64,000 nt of DNA. It comes from Balanoglossus misakiensis (lineage: Eukaryota; Hemichordata). Under the pieces are notes generated by a model, which was not told the origin of the DNA, searched no databases, and worked only from the letters and a program-made list of their open reading frames with translations. A program made the position numbers and the translations under genes. How positions within the stretch are numbered: position 1 is the first letter of the stretch; every line of letters starts with the position of its first letter. The DNA lies in the NCBI GenBank assembly GCA_040954595.2, contig CM082581.2, positions 5,084,001-5,148,000 on the forward strand. The letters run 5' to 3'. Positions 26,001 to 48,000 of this stretch are shown here, piece by piece.

Positions 26001-28583
26001 GCCGGTATACAGATGTGCCAGAGGCTCGACGTCTTTAGAGTCATTCCATCGTCATTTGAACCAGTTCATTCCAGGTAAGCTAGTAGCTGTCACTCTAAAT
26101 GTTATTGTGCCATAAAATTGTAATTTTACATTTGTGTTATTTTTATTTATACATGAAATGGTAACAAAGATTTTATTTTGTTATAGGTTGTAGACAACAC
26201 ACTGTCAAATTGATTATTATTTGGATTGGAGGTTTTTACAATATATTCTGACATTTTAGTTTGTCATACAGGTTTCACTTGGACTGCTGGGTCTGCCTGG
26301 GTTTTATCCATACTTGATGGTTTGTTGTGTGAACCCTGCACTATTGTGTTGAATCTGATATTCACACACAAGATTATTATTATTTATTTATTTTTGGTGA
26401 CTTGGGGATAAGGTTTTGCAATTTTGGTAGTGTGTATTATTGTATTTGTAGTGTACAAATAGAATGGTGTTGTTGCTTGGTCAATTTCTGGTGAAGGGGT
26501 TTTCTATTTTACATGGAAATTGTTCTTATATTTGTTTTCATTCACTATTCACAGGTTCAACGGCCAGTGACCTGCATTTCCAGGTGTACCTACTGGAAGG
26601 TGTGGTTCGTTGGAATGAAGACAGGGCAGCTTCTGCTGTTACTGACAGACCTCCTGAACCACATTCCTACAGTGGTATATTGAGACATGCGGTCAACCAG
26701 CTCAGCACCAGAGTCCTTGGGAAGGAGTTCAACCCTTCCTATCATGCACCACGGCAGTACACAGGTGAGCTGATTGGTGTGGAGTATCTCTTCCAACAGA
26801 CTGGGGAGGTCCTGCAGGATCTGACGGTGGACCCAGATAGTGCTGATGCAGCCAGTCTGGAACCCACTGATGAAGATCAGGGTGAGGAACCCAGGCAAGT
26901 TGACCTCGTCAACTTGTTTCAGGACCCCACAGTCTACCCGGAAGAACTCCCGACCCAAGTAAGCTTGCCTGAGGAACCCATGGACATGTCATCGGATGAT
27001 GATGGTGCGGCTGCTCCAACACCGGAAGTTGAACATAGTCTTGAACTGCCACAGGAAGGTGAGTACATGTACTTCAAGCATTCAATGTTATACCCACATA
27101 TATAGTTTATTTATTTACAAAACTGAACCACAGATGACACTGTTTTAATGCTATTTTTCTGTTCATTTTGTTGACAGTTGTGGAGAGACCTCGGTCTCCT
27201 GCAGCACCTGTTGCGACCAGTTCAAGTCCTGTCGATGTCTCTGATAACAAAAACATCCCGCCTGTGGATAACCCTGATGTAAGTATTCCCTATAAGAAAG
27301 AAAAGACAGTAAAATATTTAAGTGTTGTCGCTTGTATCCAGTGCTCCCATTTTGCTACTATTACTATCGATAATCTTTTTTTGTTTGTTTTCTTTTTCCT
27401 TTTGTAGGAGTCTGTTGGTCCTGACAATATTTCCGGCTATGGGCAAGTGGAGGCTTTGGCCGAGTTCCTGCTGCAGTTTGCAGAGGTCACTGCGCCTCTG
27501 ACTAATGCACAGGCGGCCAAGGTCATTTCTCTGTGGAACAATCTACACGAGTATGACCAGAGGCCGACACAATTTGCCCAACGTCACAGGACAAGACTTA
27601 CCAAGGGGAGATTCAAGGCGTCCAAGTCAACAACAGTTGTGGCGGGCGTAGACAGCACGAAGCGGAGCTTTCTGGGGCAGAACGCCGGGCCTGCCCAGTG
27701 GCCAGACTGCAACCGCTACGTGGAGTGCCTGGTCGGGAAGCTGTGTAGCCGTTACCCAACAGCGAGGCAGACTGGTGGACGAAGGACTTTGCGATGGACT
27801 CTGGTGTGTAGGGCCTATAAGAACATTAGGGAGAAGGTGCTGGACAATGCCACAGTTATGCGATCGACATCTTTGCAGCTTGTTGAGATCAACCAAGTGA
27901 CACTCACGCAGTGGTACAACAAGCGTGAGAAGACTCACGAAAAGCGAGTCTTGGAGCAAGGAGTGGCATTGCCAGCACCTTCCCCCTCTGCGTCTGTAGC
28001 CCTACCAGAGGCCAACGTAAAGCCGGACTCATTGCCAGTGGCAGAGGTGGCTCAACCATTCGTGTTTGAGCTGCCAGCCAACACAGCCGGCCAGGCAACG
28101 CTAAGGAGATCTGTGTCGCCACAGCTACTTGTACAACTACAACTACCGCAGCCATCAACATCAGGTATGACTATTCCCCCTCCAGCAGCCCAGCAGCAGC
28201 AGCCTCTTGTTTCCGCCCAGCTTCTGCCCTCTCCATCTGAGCCTCCATCTGAGCCTCCATTTGTGGTATGGGCAGTCCCACCGGTGCAGCCCGCCGGCCA
28301 AGAGGTACCACGAAGTACTCAATGGTACAGGCGACGGAAGGAGAGGCAAGAAGCTGCCGGTGATGTGACAAGGAGGGGCAGTTACAGGAGACGGACTGGT
28401 GTCACCACGTGCAGCAAGTGTCAACAGCCGAGGGACGGGGGCCACAGGCAGTACTTTGGCAACTGGTACTGCCCAAACACCTGTGGCCTGTCATATGATG
28501 CGTGGAGGGCCCAGATGGCAGAAAAGGGTTACACCAGCCGAAAGAGGAAGAAGGAGGAGGGGGAGGACGACGACGACCACTAA
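23077..28583 (+). CDS. Transposase-like protein of the U6-inserted element, copy 2
   Basis: Exons 23077-23707, 23919-24101, 24326-25125, 25279-26074, 26555-27058, 27178-27278 and 27408-28583 mirror copy 1. The predicted 1,396-aa protein is identical, since the one nucleotide change seen is silent. The domains, candidate triad and zinc ribbon are as in copy 1. Both genes are uninterrupted, so either could supply transposase. Confidence 0.85.
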
Positions 28584-28604
28584 TCTTGACTTTTTTTATT
28601 TCAG

Positions 28605-29513
28605 CATTTCTCTCCAATGATGGCTGTCACGCTTCTGGAGTCTGAGTAACAGCAGCCAAAGCCACATTGGTACATTTGTGCAAACAGTTAAAGGCCAGTG
28701 GTCTGATACTGTTGTCTTGTTGTGTGTACATGTTTTTCTTTCAGTGTGTCTCTCCAATGATGGCTGTCACGCTTCTGGAGTCCGAGTAACAGCAGCCAAA
28801 GCCACATTGGTACATTTGTGCAAACAGTTAAAGGCCAGTGGTCTGATACTGTTGTCTTGTTGTGTGTACATGTTTTTCTTTCAGTGTGTCTCTCCAATGA
28901 TGGCTGTCACGCTTCTGGAGTCCGAGTAACAGCAGCCAAAGCCACATTGGTACATTTGTGTAAACAGTTAAAGGCCAGTGGTCTGATACTGTTGTCTTAA
29001 TTGTTGTGTGTACATGTTTTTCTTTCAGTGTGTCTCTCCAATGATGGCTGTCACGCTTCTGGAGTCCGAGTAACAGCAGCCAAAGCCACATTGGTACATT
29101 TGTGCAAACAGTTAAAGGCCAGTGGTCTGATACTGTTGTCTTGTTGTGTGTACATGTTTTTCTTTCAGTGTGTCTCTCCAATGATGGCTGTCACGCTTCT
29201 GGAGTCCGAGTAACAGCAGCCAAAGCCACATTGGTACATTTGTGTAAACAGTTAAAGGCCAGTGGTCTGATACTGTTGTCTTAATTGTTGTGTGTACATG
29301 TTTTTCTTTCAGTGTGTCTCTCCAATGATGGCTGTCACGCTTCTGGAGTCTGAGTAACAGCAGCCAAAGCCACATTGGTACATTTGTGCAAACAGTTAAA
29401 GGCCAGTGGTCTGATACTGTTGTCTTGTTGTGTGTACATGTTTTTCTTTCAGTGTGTCTCTCCAATGATGGCTGTCACGCTTCTGGAGTCCGAGTAACAG
29501 CAGCCAAAGCCTC
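28605..29513. repeat. 140/144-bp tandem array, copy 2
   Basis: Seven units with the same 140/144 spacing pattern and the same T/C variants as the copy 1 array. No unit has been gained or lost. Confidence 0.95.
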
Positions 29514-29720
29514 ATTGGTACATAATTTTATGTTAGTTCCTTCCAGAACAAGGCTATTAGTGTGACCTCTGACACAGCATTGGAACAATACCAGGCTGAA
29601 GGTCATTGTCAGGTCAGGTCACACAAACAGCCTAAAATTAAGTCACTATCACTATTTTTGTATGTGTCAGTGAGTGAATGTGCATTTGGAATGATCGTTG
29701 GGAGTGAGTGGACAAAACAA

Positions 29721-29793
29721 ATCCCCATGGTGTAATGGCTAACACACTTATCACTTTGTGATAAGGGATCCAGGTTCGATTCCTGGTGGGGGT
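29721..29793 (+). tRNA. tRNA-like sequence, copy 2
   Basis: Identical to 20398-20470, with the same extended anticodon stem and intact B-box. Confidence 0.55.
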
Positions 29794-30364
29794 TATAAAA
29801 AAAGAGTCCTCTTCTCCTGTGTGTTCAGCATGTATGAACGGATGGATGGATGGATGGATGGGTGGGTGAATAAATAAATAAAAGAATGTAATGAAACAAA
29901 GCAAGCAAGAAAAGACACAATACACACTCTAAATTTAATAGCCTTCTTGATAGTGCAACTGTGTCATTGTTTTACAATTTTGGGGCATTCACTGCTGATA
30001 ATCTGGTTAACATAAATATACAAGCAAAAATCAACAGCACTGGGTCAAACATACATACAGTCTTACTTAAACATATACAAATTACAAATAAATTACAACT
30101 TGATGCTTTACACATACAAATTGGCCAAACTTGATGCACTGAAACTTAGATCAGGCTGGGTATACCCAGGCCAAGTTCAGATGGCCTTGAGTTGCTATGG
30201 TTACCAGTTAGCGCCCTCAACAGTCGACATTTTTTGAGGCATTTGTTTTTAGGCAGGAAAATACTGACATCCTCGCTTCAAGGAAAACACTTGTTGAATC
30301 AAATTTTGAGCAAATTTGTTGGCAACAGTTGACTTAAGAGGGTCATTGGTGCACATTTTAAATA

Positions 30365-30437
30365 ATCCCCACCAGGATTTGAACCCAGATCTCTTACCAC
30401 AAGTGATAAGCGTGATAAACCGTTACACCATAGGGAT
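30365..30437 (-). tRNA. Second tRNA-like sequence, opposite strand, copy 2
   Basis: Identical to 21042-21114 on the minus strand; forms the opposed pair with 29721-29793. Confidence 0.5.
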
Positions 30438-30905
30438 GTCATTTGTTGTCTGCGCACCAAATCTCCAATAACCACCAATTTGTACCGGAAAAACTTTTCG
30501 GACCCTAGTTCAGGCACAGTAGTCTAAGGTTTGGGGTAAATATGGCCGAAAAAATCAGCATTTACAACACTTTTCTGTCACGTGCCTTTTCCCGTCCGTA
30601 TACCAGTCTAAACACGTCGGATCCCTTTCCCGGTGCATGGATTAAATTTCAGTGCCAATTTGGCAAATTTTGGGGGCAAAAAGCGCGGAAATATGAAATT
30701 TATGAACAAATTATTTTCTGCAAAATTAATAAACGAGCCAACGGCCGCGCGTTGTGCCCCCTAGGCGACGCTCTTCGGGGCCTGGCAGAACCGGGCGGCA
30801 AAAAAATGGCAAAAATCGGCCGAAATCCGCCCAAAACCGCCTATTTTCGTCCGGCCTGCGGGCCTACTTTTGGAACGGGCCAACAGAGAAGATTGTTCCA
30901 TGTTT

Positions 30906-30912
30906 TTGCTGC
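30906..30912. repeat. Right 7-bp direct repeat (target-site duplication)
   Basis: TTGCTGC immediately followed by AGGGGCCATGC, the U6 sequence that continues the interrupted gene. Confidence 0.75.
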
Positions 30913-30927
30913 AGGGGCCATGCTAAC

Positions 30928-30970
<43 letters not shown>

Positions 30971-30976
30971 GAACAC
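30911..30976 (-). pseudogene. U6: U6 snRNA gene, 5' part, interrupted
   Basis: On the minus strand this reads GTGTTCGCTTCGGCAGCACA, then TATACTAAAATTGGAACG, ATACAGAGAAGGTTAGCATG and GCCCCTGC, the 5' two thirds of U6. With the part at 12221-12266 it makes about 105 nt, the normal length. The ACAGAG box is intact. The gene is broken by the two element copies. I see no convincing TATA box about 30 bp upstream (31,000 side). Confidence 0.95.
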
Positions 30977-31404
30977 ACTGCCCCTTACAAGGAGAACAGT
31001 TAATCTAGTACAATATTTAAATTATAACTTTTGCAACGGTGAAATTAGACTAGACGTACGTCGAACGTACATGTCTTGGCAGACAACACAGTCGCACGAG
31101 GGCGTGCTTTATAAACCAACACCAGGCTACATGTCGAGGCTACATGTACATGTACATAGGTTACTTTCAATATACCGGTAGTCTTGGAAACCATATACAA
31201 ATCCTTGCGTACTACTTTTATGCATGCTAAACATCTTAAGGTTGTATGTATTAAAAAGTGTCTTGGGTATATTATGTCTTTCTCAGCAGTGCCCACGTCA
31301 AGAAATACTGGTTCAGGCCTAAAGGGGTTCTGTCGGACTCAGCTTAATAATTGCAACAGAATTGTTTGAAAGGGATTTTTTGCGTTAGAACCTTTAAAGT
31401 TTAA

Positions 31405-31578
31405 AGGTATACGGTCACCTCCAATTTACATATCGCCATATATAGTTGAAATGGCGTATTTGAGTGTTCTAAAGAACACTTTATTTTCGCGTGTGCCACC
31501 CACTGAAAATCTGTGATTGGTTAGATCTCAATTTACCATGGTAACTGTGGCTAAATTTGTATAGGTGACCGTATACCT
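31405..31578. mobile_element. TTAA-flanked MITE (piggyBac-like), 174 bp
   Basis: Terminal inverted repeats AGGTATACGGTCACCT and AGGTGACCGTATACCT are perfect over 16 bp and bounded on both sides by TTAA. TTAA duplication and a short non-coding body fit a piggyBac-type MITE. It lies between the U6 remnant and TM6SF. Confidence 0.8.
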
Positions 31579-31910
31579 TTAAACTAACAGGAGATGACCG
31601 AAAAGATGTCGGTTATCCGAAAATTGTACTTCGCAACTTCTTTGTCATTACGCCAATTTTTCTCAGACAGATAAAAAAAATTCGCATATTGAGGTTTTCG
31701 CCCGGTAGAAGCGGCGTCCATTTAACTGACATCACCTAAGGCGGCCGCGTCTGGTCAAATTTGACCATAGAAACCCTCAAAAATGACCTTTGCTCTTGGG
31801 CCTTTAGATGTGTATGCGTTTATTCTTTGAGACTGGCGGTGACCTCTTGTGTAAACACATCATCATGCATTTTGGTGCTATTTATTAGTAACGAATTCCG
31901 AAACGCCATC

Positions 31911-34900
31911 ATGATATTTTCTCCGGTTGGTACAATTCTCTTCCCGCTGTTGGCATTCCCGATCACTTACGGTTACAACTATATACTGAACCACACAGAT
32001 GACCAACGTGTGGTTTTTGGGGTTGCCTTGGCGATTTTAGCGTTTATCGGCTTCTTCATTATCGTTGTCAGCAAATTATCTGATCAGAGAAGACGACCCA
32101 AGGATCCTCTATTCTACGGTGAGTTTTCTCATCTCGAATCGTCTCATACTTGTTGCACCCTGTTCTCGATCAAGATAAAATATACGAGGGTAAAAAATAT
32201 CCAATCCCATTAGAGCGGCACTGCGACTATAATATTGATTTAGTAGTACTCTGCTACGAGGAGGTCAAAGTTCGCCAATACGCGATTTGAGAATGATAGG
32301 GGATGAGCGCAACTTAACACACCGGTCATTCTCCGATCATTAACTAGCTCAAATGTCATAACGAACTTGTGACCGATCTTCTCAATTCATCCGCGGGGCA
32401 GACTAGAAAACTATATGCATGTGTACCTGAAAGCCAATGACATCATTAATTTTGATAATCACATCCAATTATTTAATTTAAAATAACATCTACTTCACAC
32501 CTGTCTATTGCAAGTTACAAGTAAAGTTAATCCAGTTGCCAAGACAAATCACCCGATGAAAATACTCATTGTTTTGTTTCACTATTTTGTATTCTATTGT
32601 TTATCTGTACATATAGTCTTCACATTGTTCGCATTGACTGGCGTAGTTGACCTGATTACTTCCTTGGAAATCGATGGATACATCCATGGCTTTATGGAAG
32701 TGTACCTAAAAGAGGTAATGCAATAATATTTATTTCTTGTTTTGTTTTAATAACAACAACCCGAGAACTTTATAGTTGGTTTGACAGGGCAATTGATCAA
32801 AATGAAAACCGTTTGTTGCTATTATGCCAATCTTTCATTGTGAATCGCTCTTCTAGGGGGAGCCTTACCTGAAGACTGCCCACTGCACATTAGCATGTTA
32901 CTATGACGGCACGGTACACGTGGTTATGTACGTTGCCATGGCGATCAGATGCCTTAAGAAGTGAGTTCATCATTAAAATATCAAATCATAATTTTTGTGG
33001 CTATTAGTTAATTATTCAGTAATAAATGACGTATGTCATGTCTTCAGATGAAATCCACAATTCTAGCCTTCTATAATTGCGTTGCATTTCCTCTTCTGAC
33101 TGCAAAGTTGCTTTCTTCTAATTATCTTCAGTCAAGACTATCGAAATCTGGGTATCTATTGGTCAGGATCCATGACAAACATTGTGCTGGTATTTCTGCT
33201 CGGTAATGTCATTGGCAAGTTCTCCGACGAAATCAAACTGTCGTATTTGCTAACTATTCCGTACATGATAGTCCCCGTCGTCGTTGCCATTGTATTGATG
33301 AAAAGACCTCGTCGTCAAATGAAAGTAGATTCAGAGAAGGTGAGATACTCGACTGTAAGGTACACAATGTACATGTACAGTCGTATGCGGTACAGTAAAA
33401 AACACATTTTGAAGACGGCTACGCATAAAGAATATTGCGCGGCGTTTGTCTCATTGAAATTATTTTAATTGCTGTATATTTGAATATTTTCAACATTTAT
33501 TTCGTGGATCAACCACATTTCTTGTTTTACTCTCCTGAACACGTTGACATGCATATAAACGTACAGTTTGTATCACAATGTTCTCGTTATTAGGTCAATT
33601 TTATTCAAGGGCAAGATATCATGGCCAGACCTAGGGATATTCTTCTCATCACCTACTTATTATTTGCAATATTCATAGCTTCACTTCGAGGTCTGGTGAG
33701 TTTGCATTCATGATTTTTTACCGATTATAAATAAGATTTCTGACATACCAGACAATACAGGTGTAATATCGCCGAGTTTGCCACAAATGATGTGGTCACT
33801 ACTTCTGATTCTGGGCATCTAAAAACTGCCAACGTCATGAATCTCGCGAGATGTTGGACAAGCAGAATTAAATTCAGTGAATTGTCCCAGCTGTGTTCGA
33901 ACACATACACAGCACAACACAACATAAACAAAACAAAACTAAACACAATGTCACCGGTGAAAACAATGCATGCCATTTTGTTTTTCAAAATTATTTAATT
34001 AACAACTATCGAATGATAGTGATCTTTAATGTAATTTATTTTATTTAAAACACTACGACACTTTGCAATACCGTCAAGATCTCTCATTCTTTTTGTCTCT
34101 AAAGGCAGCTTTGGATTGTACATGGCCGTCAGTCCAAGGGTATTTGGCCAAGTTTGAGCCATACATCGGTGATCCTGTGGGTTATCCTCGCATACAGGTA
34201 TTTATCCATCTACATGTATTTAGTTGTTAAGTAGTATTTATTATTTATTATATGACATCTTTGTAGAAGGTTTCAGCTCAGGCGTCGACCTTAACAAGGA
34301 ATGTACCGCTCGATCTATGTATGATCCGATCGTATTGCCCTTAACTGCAAATCGTTGCACTTTGAGCATATTTCTAGGTGGAATGGTGTAATATTTCTGA
34401 CAAGTATTTAACCTTGCACCTATTCGTGTAGTTAAGTACATTCCTATTAAAATTAACGTGGATTGTTTTAGACAACATACGTATACTTATATATTCGTGA
34501 AATTATTCAGGTGGTATTTTCATCAGTAGACCCAAAACTTTGTGAACATTGCATATGTATGACATCACGGGGTGCAGGTAATAAGGACGCGATCGACATA
34601 ATTTTTATCCTTAATAGAACTCCTTCTTGAAACTACCATTAATTCTTCCTCCAGATGTTGCTTTATATCTTATATTACCTGCCATATTACGTAGCCACAA
34701 TCTGTGGACTCCTAATACCTGGACACGAATGGATGTTGGATTGGTCTATTCTACACGCAGGAGCGACAAGTCAGGTACGACTGCAGATATGTTATAATAT
34801 ATACAGTACATGTTTCTGTTATGATTCATCGATGATATCTGGCACCGTTTGAGCTGTCTTATGACCCTATCGATAACACCATACCTGTAGTTTGCGAGCG

Positions 34901-35305
34901 CATGGTAGGCCTAACATTTGTACAGGCAAATAATTCAGTCGTAATCTTCAATGCTAGATATAGAGATACGGTTTGAAATCTGACAAATTTGTTATATTGA
35001 TGTATGTTAGCTGGGAATACTTTGCTAGCAAGGTCATTCCTTATTGAAACTTTTTTTTTCAAACATTGAAGCTGTAATAAACGACTTTTCTCCATGTTTT
35101 ATTCCAGGCGCAAATTGTACATATATGTGCATCGTTTCACAAACGAACACTGGCAGCGTTCAGACCACCCTTGGCCGGAAGACAGGGATTCTATCTGGTC
35201 AACCTCAGTCATCAAGTGATACCACAGTTGCTGGCATGGAGATGCAACAGTCAACCAGAATTCTTTCTCAACTTACCCGTAGAGGACACCGATAAGAAAG
35301 ATTAG
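31911..35305 (+). CDS. TM6SF: Transmembrane 6 superfamily protein (TM6SF1/2 orthologue), eight exons
   Basis: Exons 31911-32118, 32617-32714, 32857-32960, 33132-33339, 33594-33695, 34105-34197, 34655-34774 and 35108-35305 join with GT-AG sites to give 376 aa; human TM6SF1 and TM6SF2 are 370 and 377. Family hallmarks are GFMEVYLKEGEPYLKTAH, YYDGTVH, GNVIGKFSDEI, LTIPYM, LRGLAALDC, FEPYIGDPVGYPRIQML and a late AQIVHICASFHKRT. There are several hydrophobic segments, as in the EXPERA-type sterol-sensing fold of TM6SF/EBP proteins. Human TM6SF2 acts in the ER-Golgi in lipoprotein lipidation. The frame stays open upstream to an ATG at 31761, but 31911 aligns best with the family start. Whether this is TM6SF1, TM6SF2 or pre-duplication needs a tree. 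Confidence 0.95.
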
Positions 35306-35387
35306 AGCTGACGATACGGCGAATGTTAAAAAATAGACGATGACATTACCTTTCTTAATGTTGCACTAGATTGGGCAGATTAGCATT

Positions 35388-35436
35388 TATGTTATGTTAT
35401 GTTATTGTTATGTTATGTTATGTTATGTTATGTTAT
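35388..35436. repeat. (TTATG)n microsatellite
   Basis: About nine ATGTT units with one irregular unit, in the TM6SF 3' flank. Confidence 0.9.
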
Positions 35437-35473
35437 GGATTTTGAAAGGGACTATTTTTTTCTAGACTGAAAG

Positions 35474-35505
35474 ATTCAGTCCTGTGCGCCCTCACAGGAC
35501 TGAAT
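35474..35505. repeat. Perfect 13-bp hairpin
   Basis: ATTCAGTCCTGTG and CACAGGACTGAAT form a perfect stem around a 6-nt loop, 170 bp after the TM6SF stop. It may be a foldback remnant or a 3' UTR hairpin. Confidence 0.7.
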
Positions 35506-35805
35506 TTTACAGTATATTTTTCTTCATGCTCACATAAATGATTGGCAATACCAAAGTTATGTCGCAGTGAACCAAAGGAAAATCTGCAGACCATATGCAA
35601 TAATGTCTTTATTGTTGTATTATTGTCAATTTTGGCCTCTATAGACCGAGAGATTGTCATTTGCATGGCTCCAGTTAAGAGATAGCAGAGCGCCCTCACT
35701 GAATGTTTTAGACTATGGCTGCCACTGCTATTGATACTAAGTGGAACGAATTGTCCTTTCCTCACATGTGATTCAAACATGTAACTCTCCATGCAAGTAA
35801 GACCT

Positions 35806-36280
35806 TCAAGTTGGTAGTCTCGGTTACCCAGACGCCTTTGCTTCTTCCGATGCTCTCCAGAAAAAGGGTCTGGGGAAATGCTATTGAAAGCTTTGTAAAA
35901 CAAAATGGCCGATGTCAGGATTTTGATCATCGCCTGATTGGCTGAGCTGTCAGTATGACCCGGGTCATTGCAATAGTTTCGACAATCGTCTACCAAAGAT
36001 ATTTCATATAATTTCTCCAACAATGCTAACAGAGGACGCCTTTTGCCTTTCGCATCAACCAACAAGTACCGGTCTCTTGATATGAAGATACGACAAATAA
36101 TCACACATTGTCGAGAGTCAGTGACCCGGGTCATACTGACAGCTCAGCCAATCAGGCGATGATCAAAATCCTGACATCGGCCATTTTGTTTTACAAAGCT
36201 TTCAATAGCATTTCCCCAGACCCTTTTTCTGGAGAGCATCGGAAGAGCAAAGGCGTCTGGGTAACCGAGACTATCAAGTT
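35806..36280. repeat. Large near-perfect foldback (arms about 160 bp)
   Basis: The arm at 35806-35966 is the reverse complement of 36122-36280 with only a few differences (for example GAAGAAGC against GAAGAGC), around a ~155-bp centre. Both arms end inward at GACCCGGGTC, itself a palindrome. The minus-strand 233-codon frame at 35433-36134 runs through one arm, and the plus-strand frame at 36108 repeats it, so both are shadows of the repeat. Confidence 0.9.
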
Positions 36281-36283
36281 GGT

Positions 36284-38030
36284 AGAAACATGGGGGTTGT
36301 CATGACAGAGTGTAGGCATAAATCAAATAAATTATAAAAATTAACAATTTCACATACATTTCCACCGAATATCATAGTAATCAGACGAATTAATTGTGAA
36401 ATTTTTGACCCAATTTTTTTCTCCTTTTCACCAGTATTCCTTGTTGTTCTGTCATGCACTGAATTATCTAACATTTTCCACAGGGCTATTCAGATTTGAG
36501 ATTTTTATGAAATATCCACACAATATTACTGATTGTCAGTCCGTGCTGTACATGTCCAACGCAATGGCAAATGTCTACAATGTCAGGAAGCAGTGAATCC
36601 CAGCAAATACCTCGATTGACGGTTCATTAACAATCCAAACACATATCCTCAAAACAAAACAAATACAAGATACTGCATGAAATAATAACAATTTATTGCT
36701 ATTCACAGCCACCAGTCCATATGCAAAAAATACATCACTTGAATTATATTGTATCAGTGCAAGAAATACATTGTCTTGATTTGACGAGAACCTGTTTCAG
36801 TTTTAATTGTTTTTATATTTGCAAGCCATGGCTAATTACAGCATTCAACACTGTTATATTGGCTCCAGAATATATAAATTTCGCACATAAAACAAACAAA
36901 GTGGAGGGGCATGAATAAGATATCAGAGAATTATTTCTGTAACTTCAAACAAATCTGAAACTTGTTGTTATGAATGTTTCAATGCATGGTTGTTTATAAC
37001 TTCTACATCAAAGTTTCCAGAAGTCTAGACTTTAACTGTAGCCCCTCTTTTATCAATTCGCATGTTTAAAAATGAACAAGATGGTGTTGATAAAATATAT
37101 AATAGCAATAACAATCCCTTTGATGGGTATTGATATTTTGCTAACACTTCACATATATATTATACACATGCTATATATTCTTTCAGAGAACATCCCTTGA
37201 TCATTTTTTTCATTTAACCACATCAGGATATACTGTACAATATCTTTCATAAATGTGAAATAAAACGAAAATTTATATAAGAAATTTACAAATCTATTTC
37301 TTTCTAACTCCTTGAATACTTAGTTAAAAAATTACAAACGTTGATACATGTTACATCTGTGTTCTAAAATTAATGTTTCCAAGAACGTGAGTTTTATATT
37401 ATTTTTCATGTTATTATATTCAAATACAACATAGCTATACCTACAGTAAAACAAGTGTCCTCACTACCAAAAAAACCCATTAAATGTTGTTGTTTTCGAT
37501 ATGACAGTTTAAAAAAAGGTGATTTAAATTTGACAAAATGCTTACAGAAGTGTGATTCCAGTTACCGGTATGTTGTCAAACACTGCTCATGAACACACAA
37601 TCTAAAACTATAACAACATAAAAAGAATAATAACTTATGACTTGTAAGTCATGTATGGCCACCACCACCAGGGAGTATACTATCCGGCATTAAATGCCAG
37701 AACTTGATAAATCTAATCTATCATCAAGGACAAAATAATATTTTCAAAGGCAATATGGCCTAGTAAAGAGAATCCAAAACACATCTCCAAAGGATATCTT
37801 TGGTAGGCAATTATGGCAAATATAGAAACTTTTAAAATCCACATAGATTTGTATCTTTAGTGGTGGATGAACCCCCCAATTCATGAAACTTTACAGCATG
37901 AGCTCATACATACAAGAATTTCAACAGCTTGGATTACAAAATACAGAAAGTCAAATAATCTGCGTCAGTTTTACTGATCAAATATATGACGCGACAGTTC
38001 TCAATCAGGCTGACGTGGGAAATATGTTCT
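36284..38030 (-). other. Downstream region of gene A, probable 3' UTR
   Basis: AT-rich sequence follows the gene A stop. A minus-strand AATAAA (plus TTTATT near 36692) could end the transcript, giving a UTR of about 1.3 kb. I see no further coding exon or RNA gene. Confidence 0.4.
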
Positions 38031-47645
<9,615 letters not shown>

Positions 47646-47874
47646 GTTGGATCCACTTATTATAAACGTTTCACCTGCAAAAACACAATATTTTAAGTAA
47701 ATTACTAAGTGGAAGAATTCATGGTAGATAATTTTCTGATTCACGCAGGTGGTATTTTAATGGCCGTACTGGTGTATTTTATCATCTGCTACTTATCCCA
47801 ACTGGTTTTCAAGTATCATGGTATTGTAAAACATGTTATTTTTGCGAACAATTCATTTTCCTGAAATCCGCGAG

Positions 47875-48000
47875 AGCCAAAAGAACGAGAAATTAAAAGT
47901 TGCGTAAATTTTTTCTGAGATAACGATGCAGTAAATGAAATAAGAGAACGCGAAAATTAATTCTCGCGTAACACTTGCCTCTTTTGATATCACGAAAATT
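47875..48000. repeat. Dispersed repeat, related copy at 52250-52370
   Basis: GAGATAACGATGC(A/T)G...GTGAAAT/ATGAAATAAGAGAACGCGAAAATTAATTCTCGCGTAAC here matches the stretch around 52308-52366 with substitutions (GAGATAACGATGCTGATAGTG, AAAATTAATCATCGCGTAAC). A related copy also exists in many positions of this kind of genome; the family is not identified. Confidence 0.6.

Larger units (their letters stand above)
21590..30905 (+). mobile_element. U6-inserted DNA transposon (Dada-type), copy 2
   Basis: A head-to-tail second copy at a constant offset of 9,323 bp. The only difference I found from copy 1 is C at 18487 against A at 27810, a synonymous Arg codon change (CGG/AGG). It ends at the right TTGCTGC repeat, after which the 5' part of the U6 gene resumes. 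Confidence 0.85.

Noticed and set aside
35433-36134. 233-codon minus-strand frame after TM6SF
   Set aside because: It runs through one arm of the foldback, and part of it reappears in the plus strand at 36108; no known motifs.
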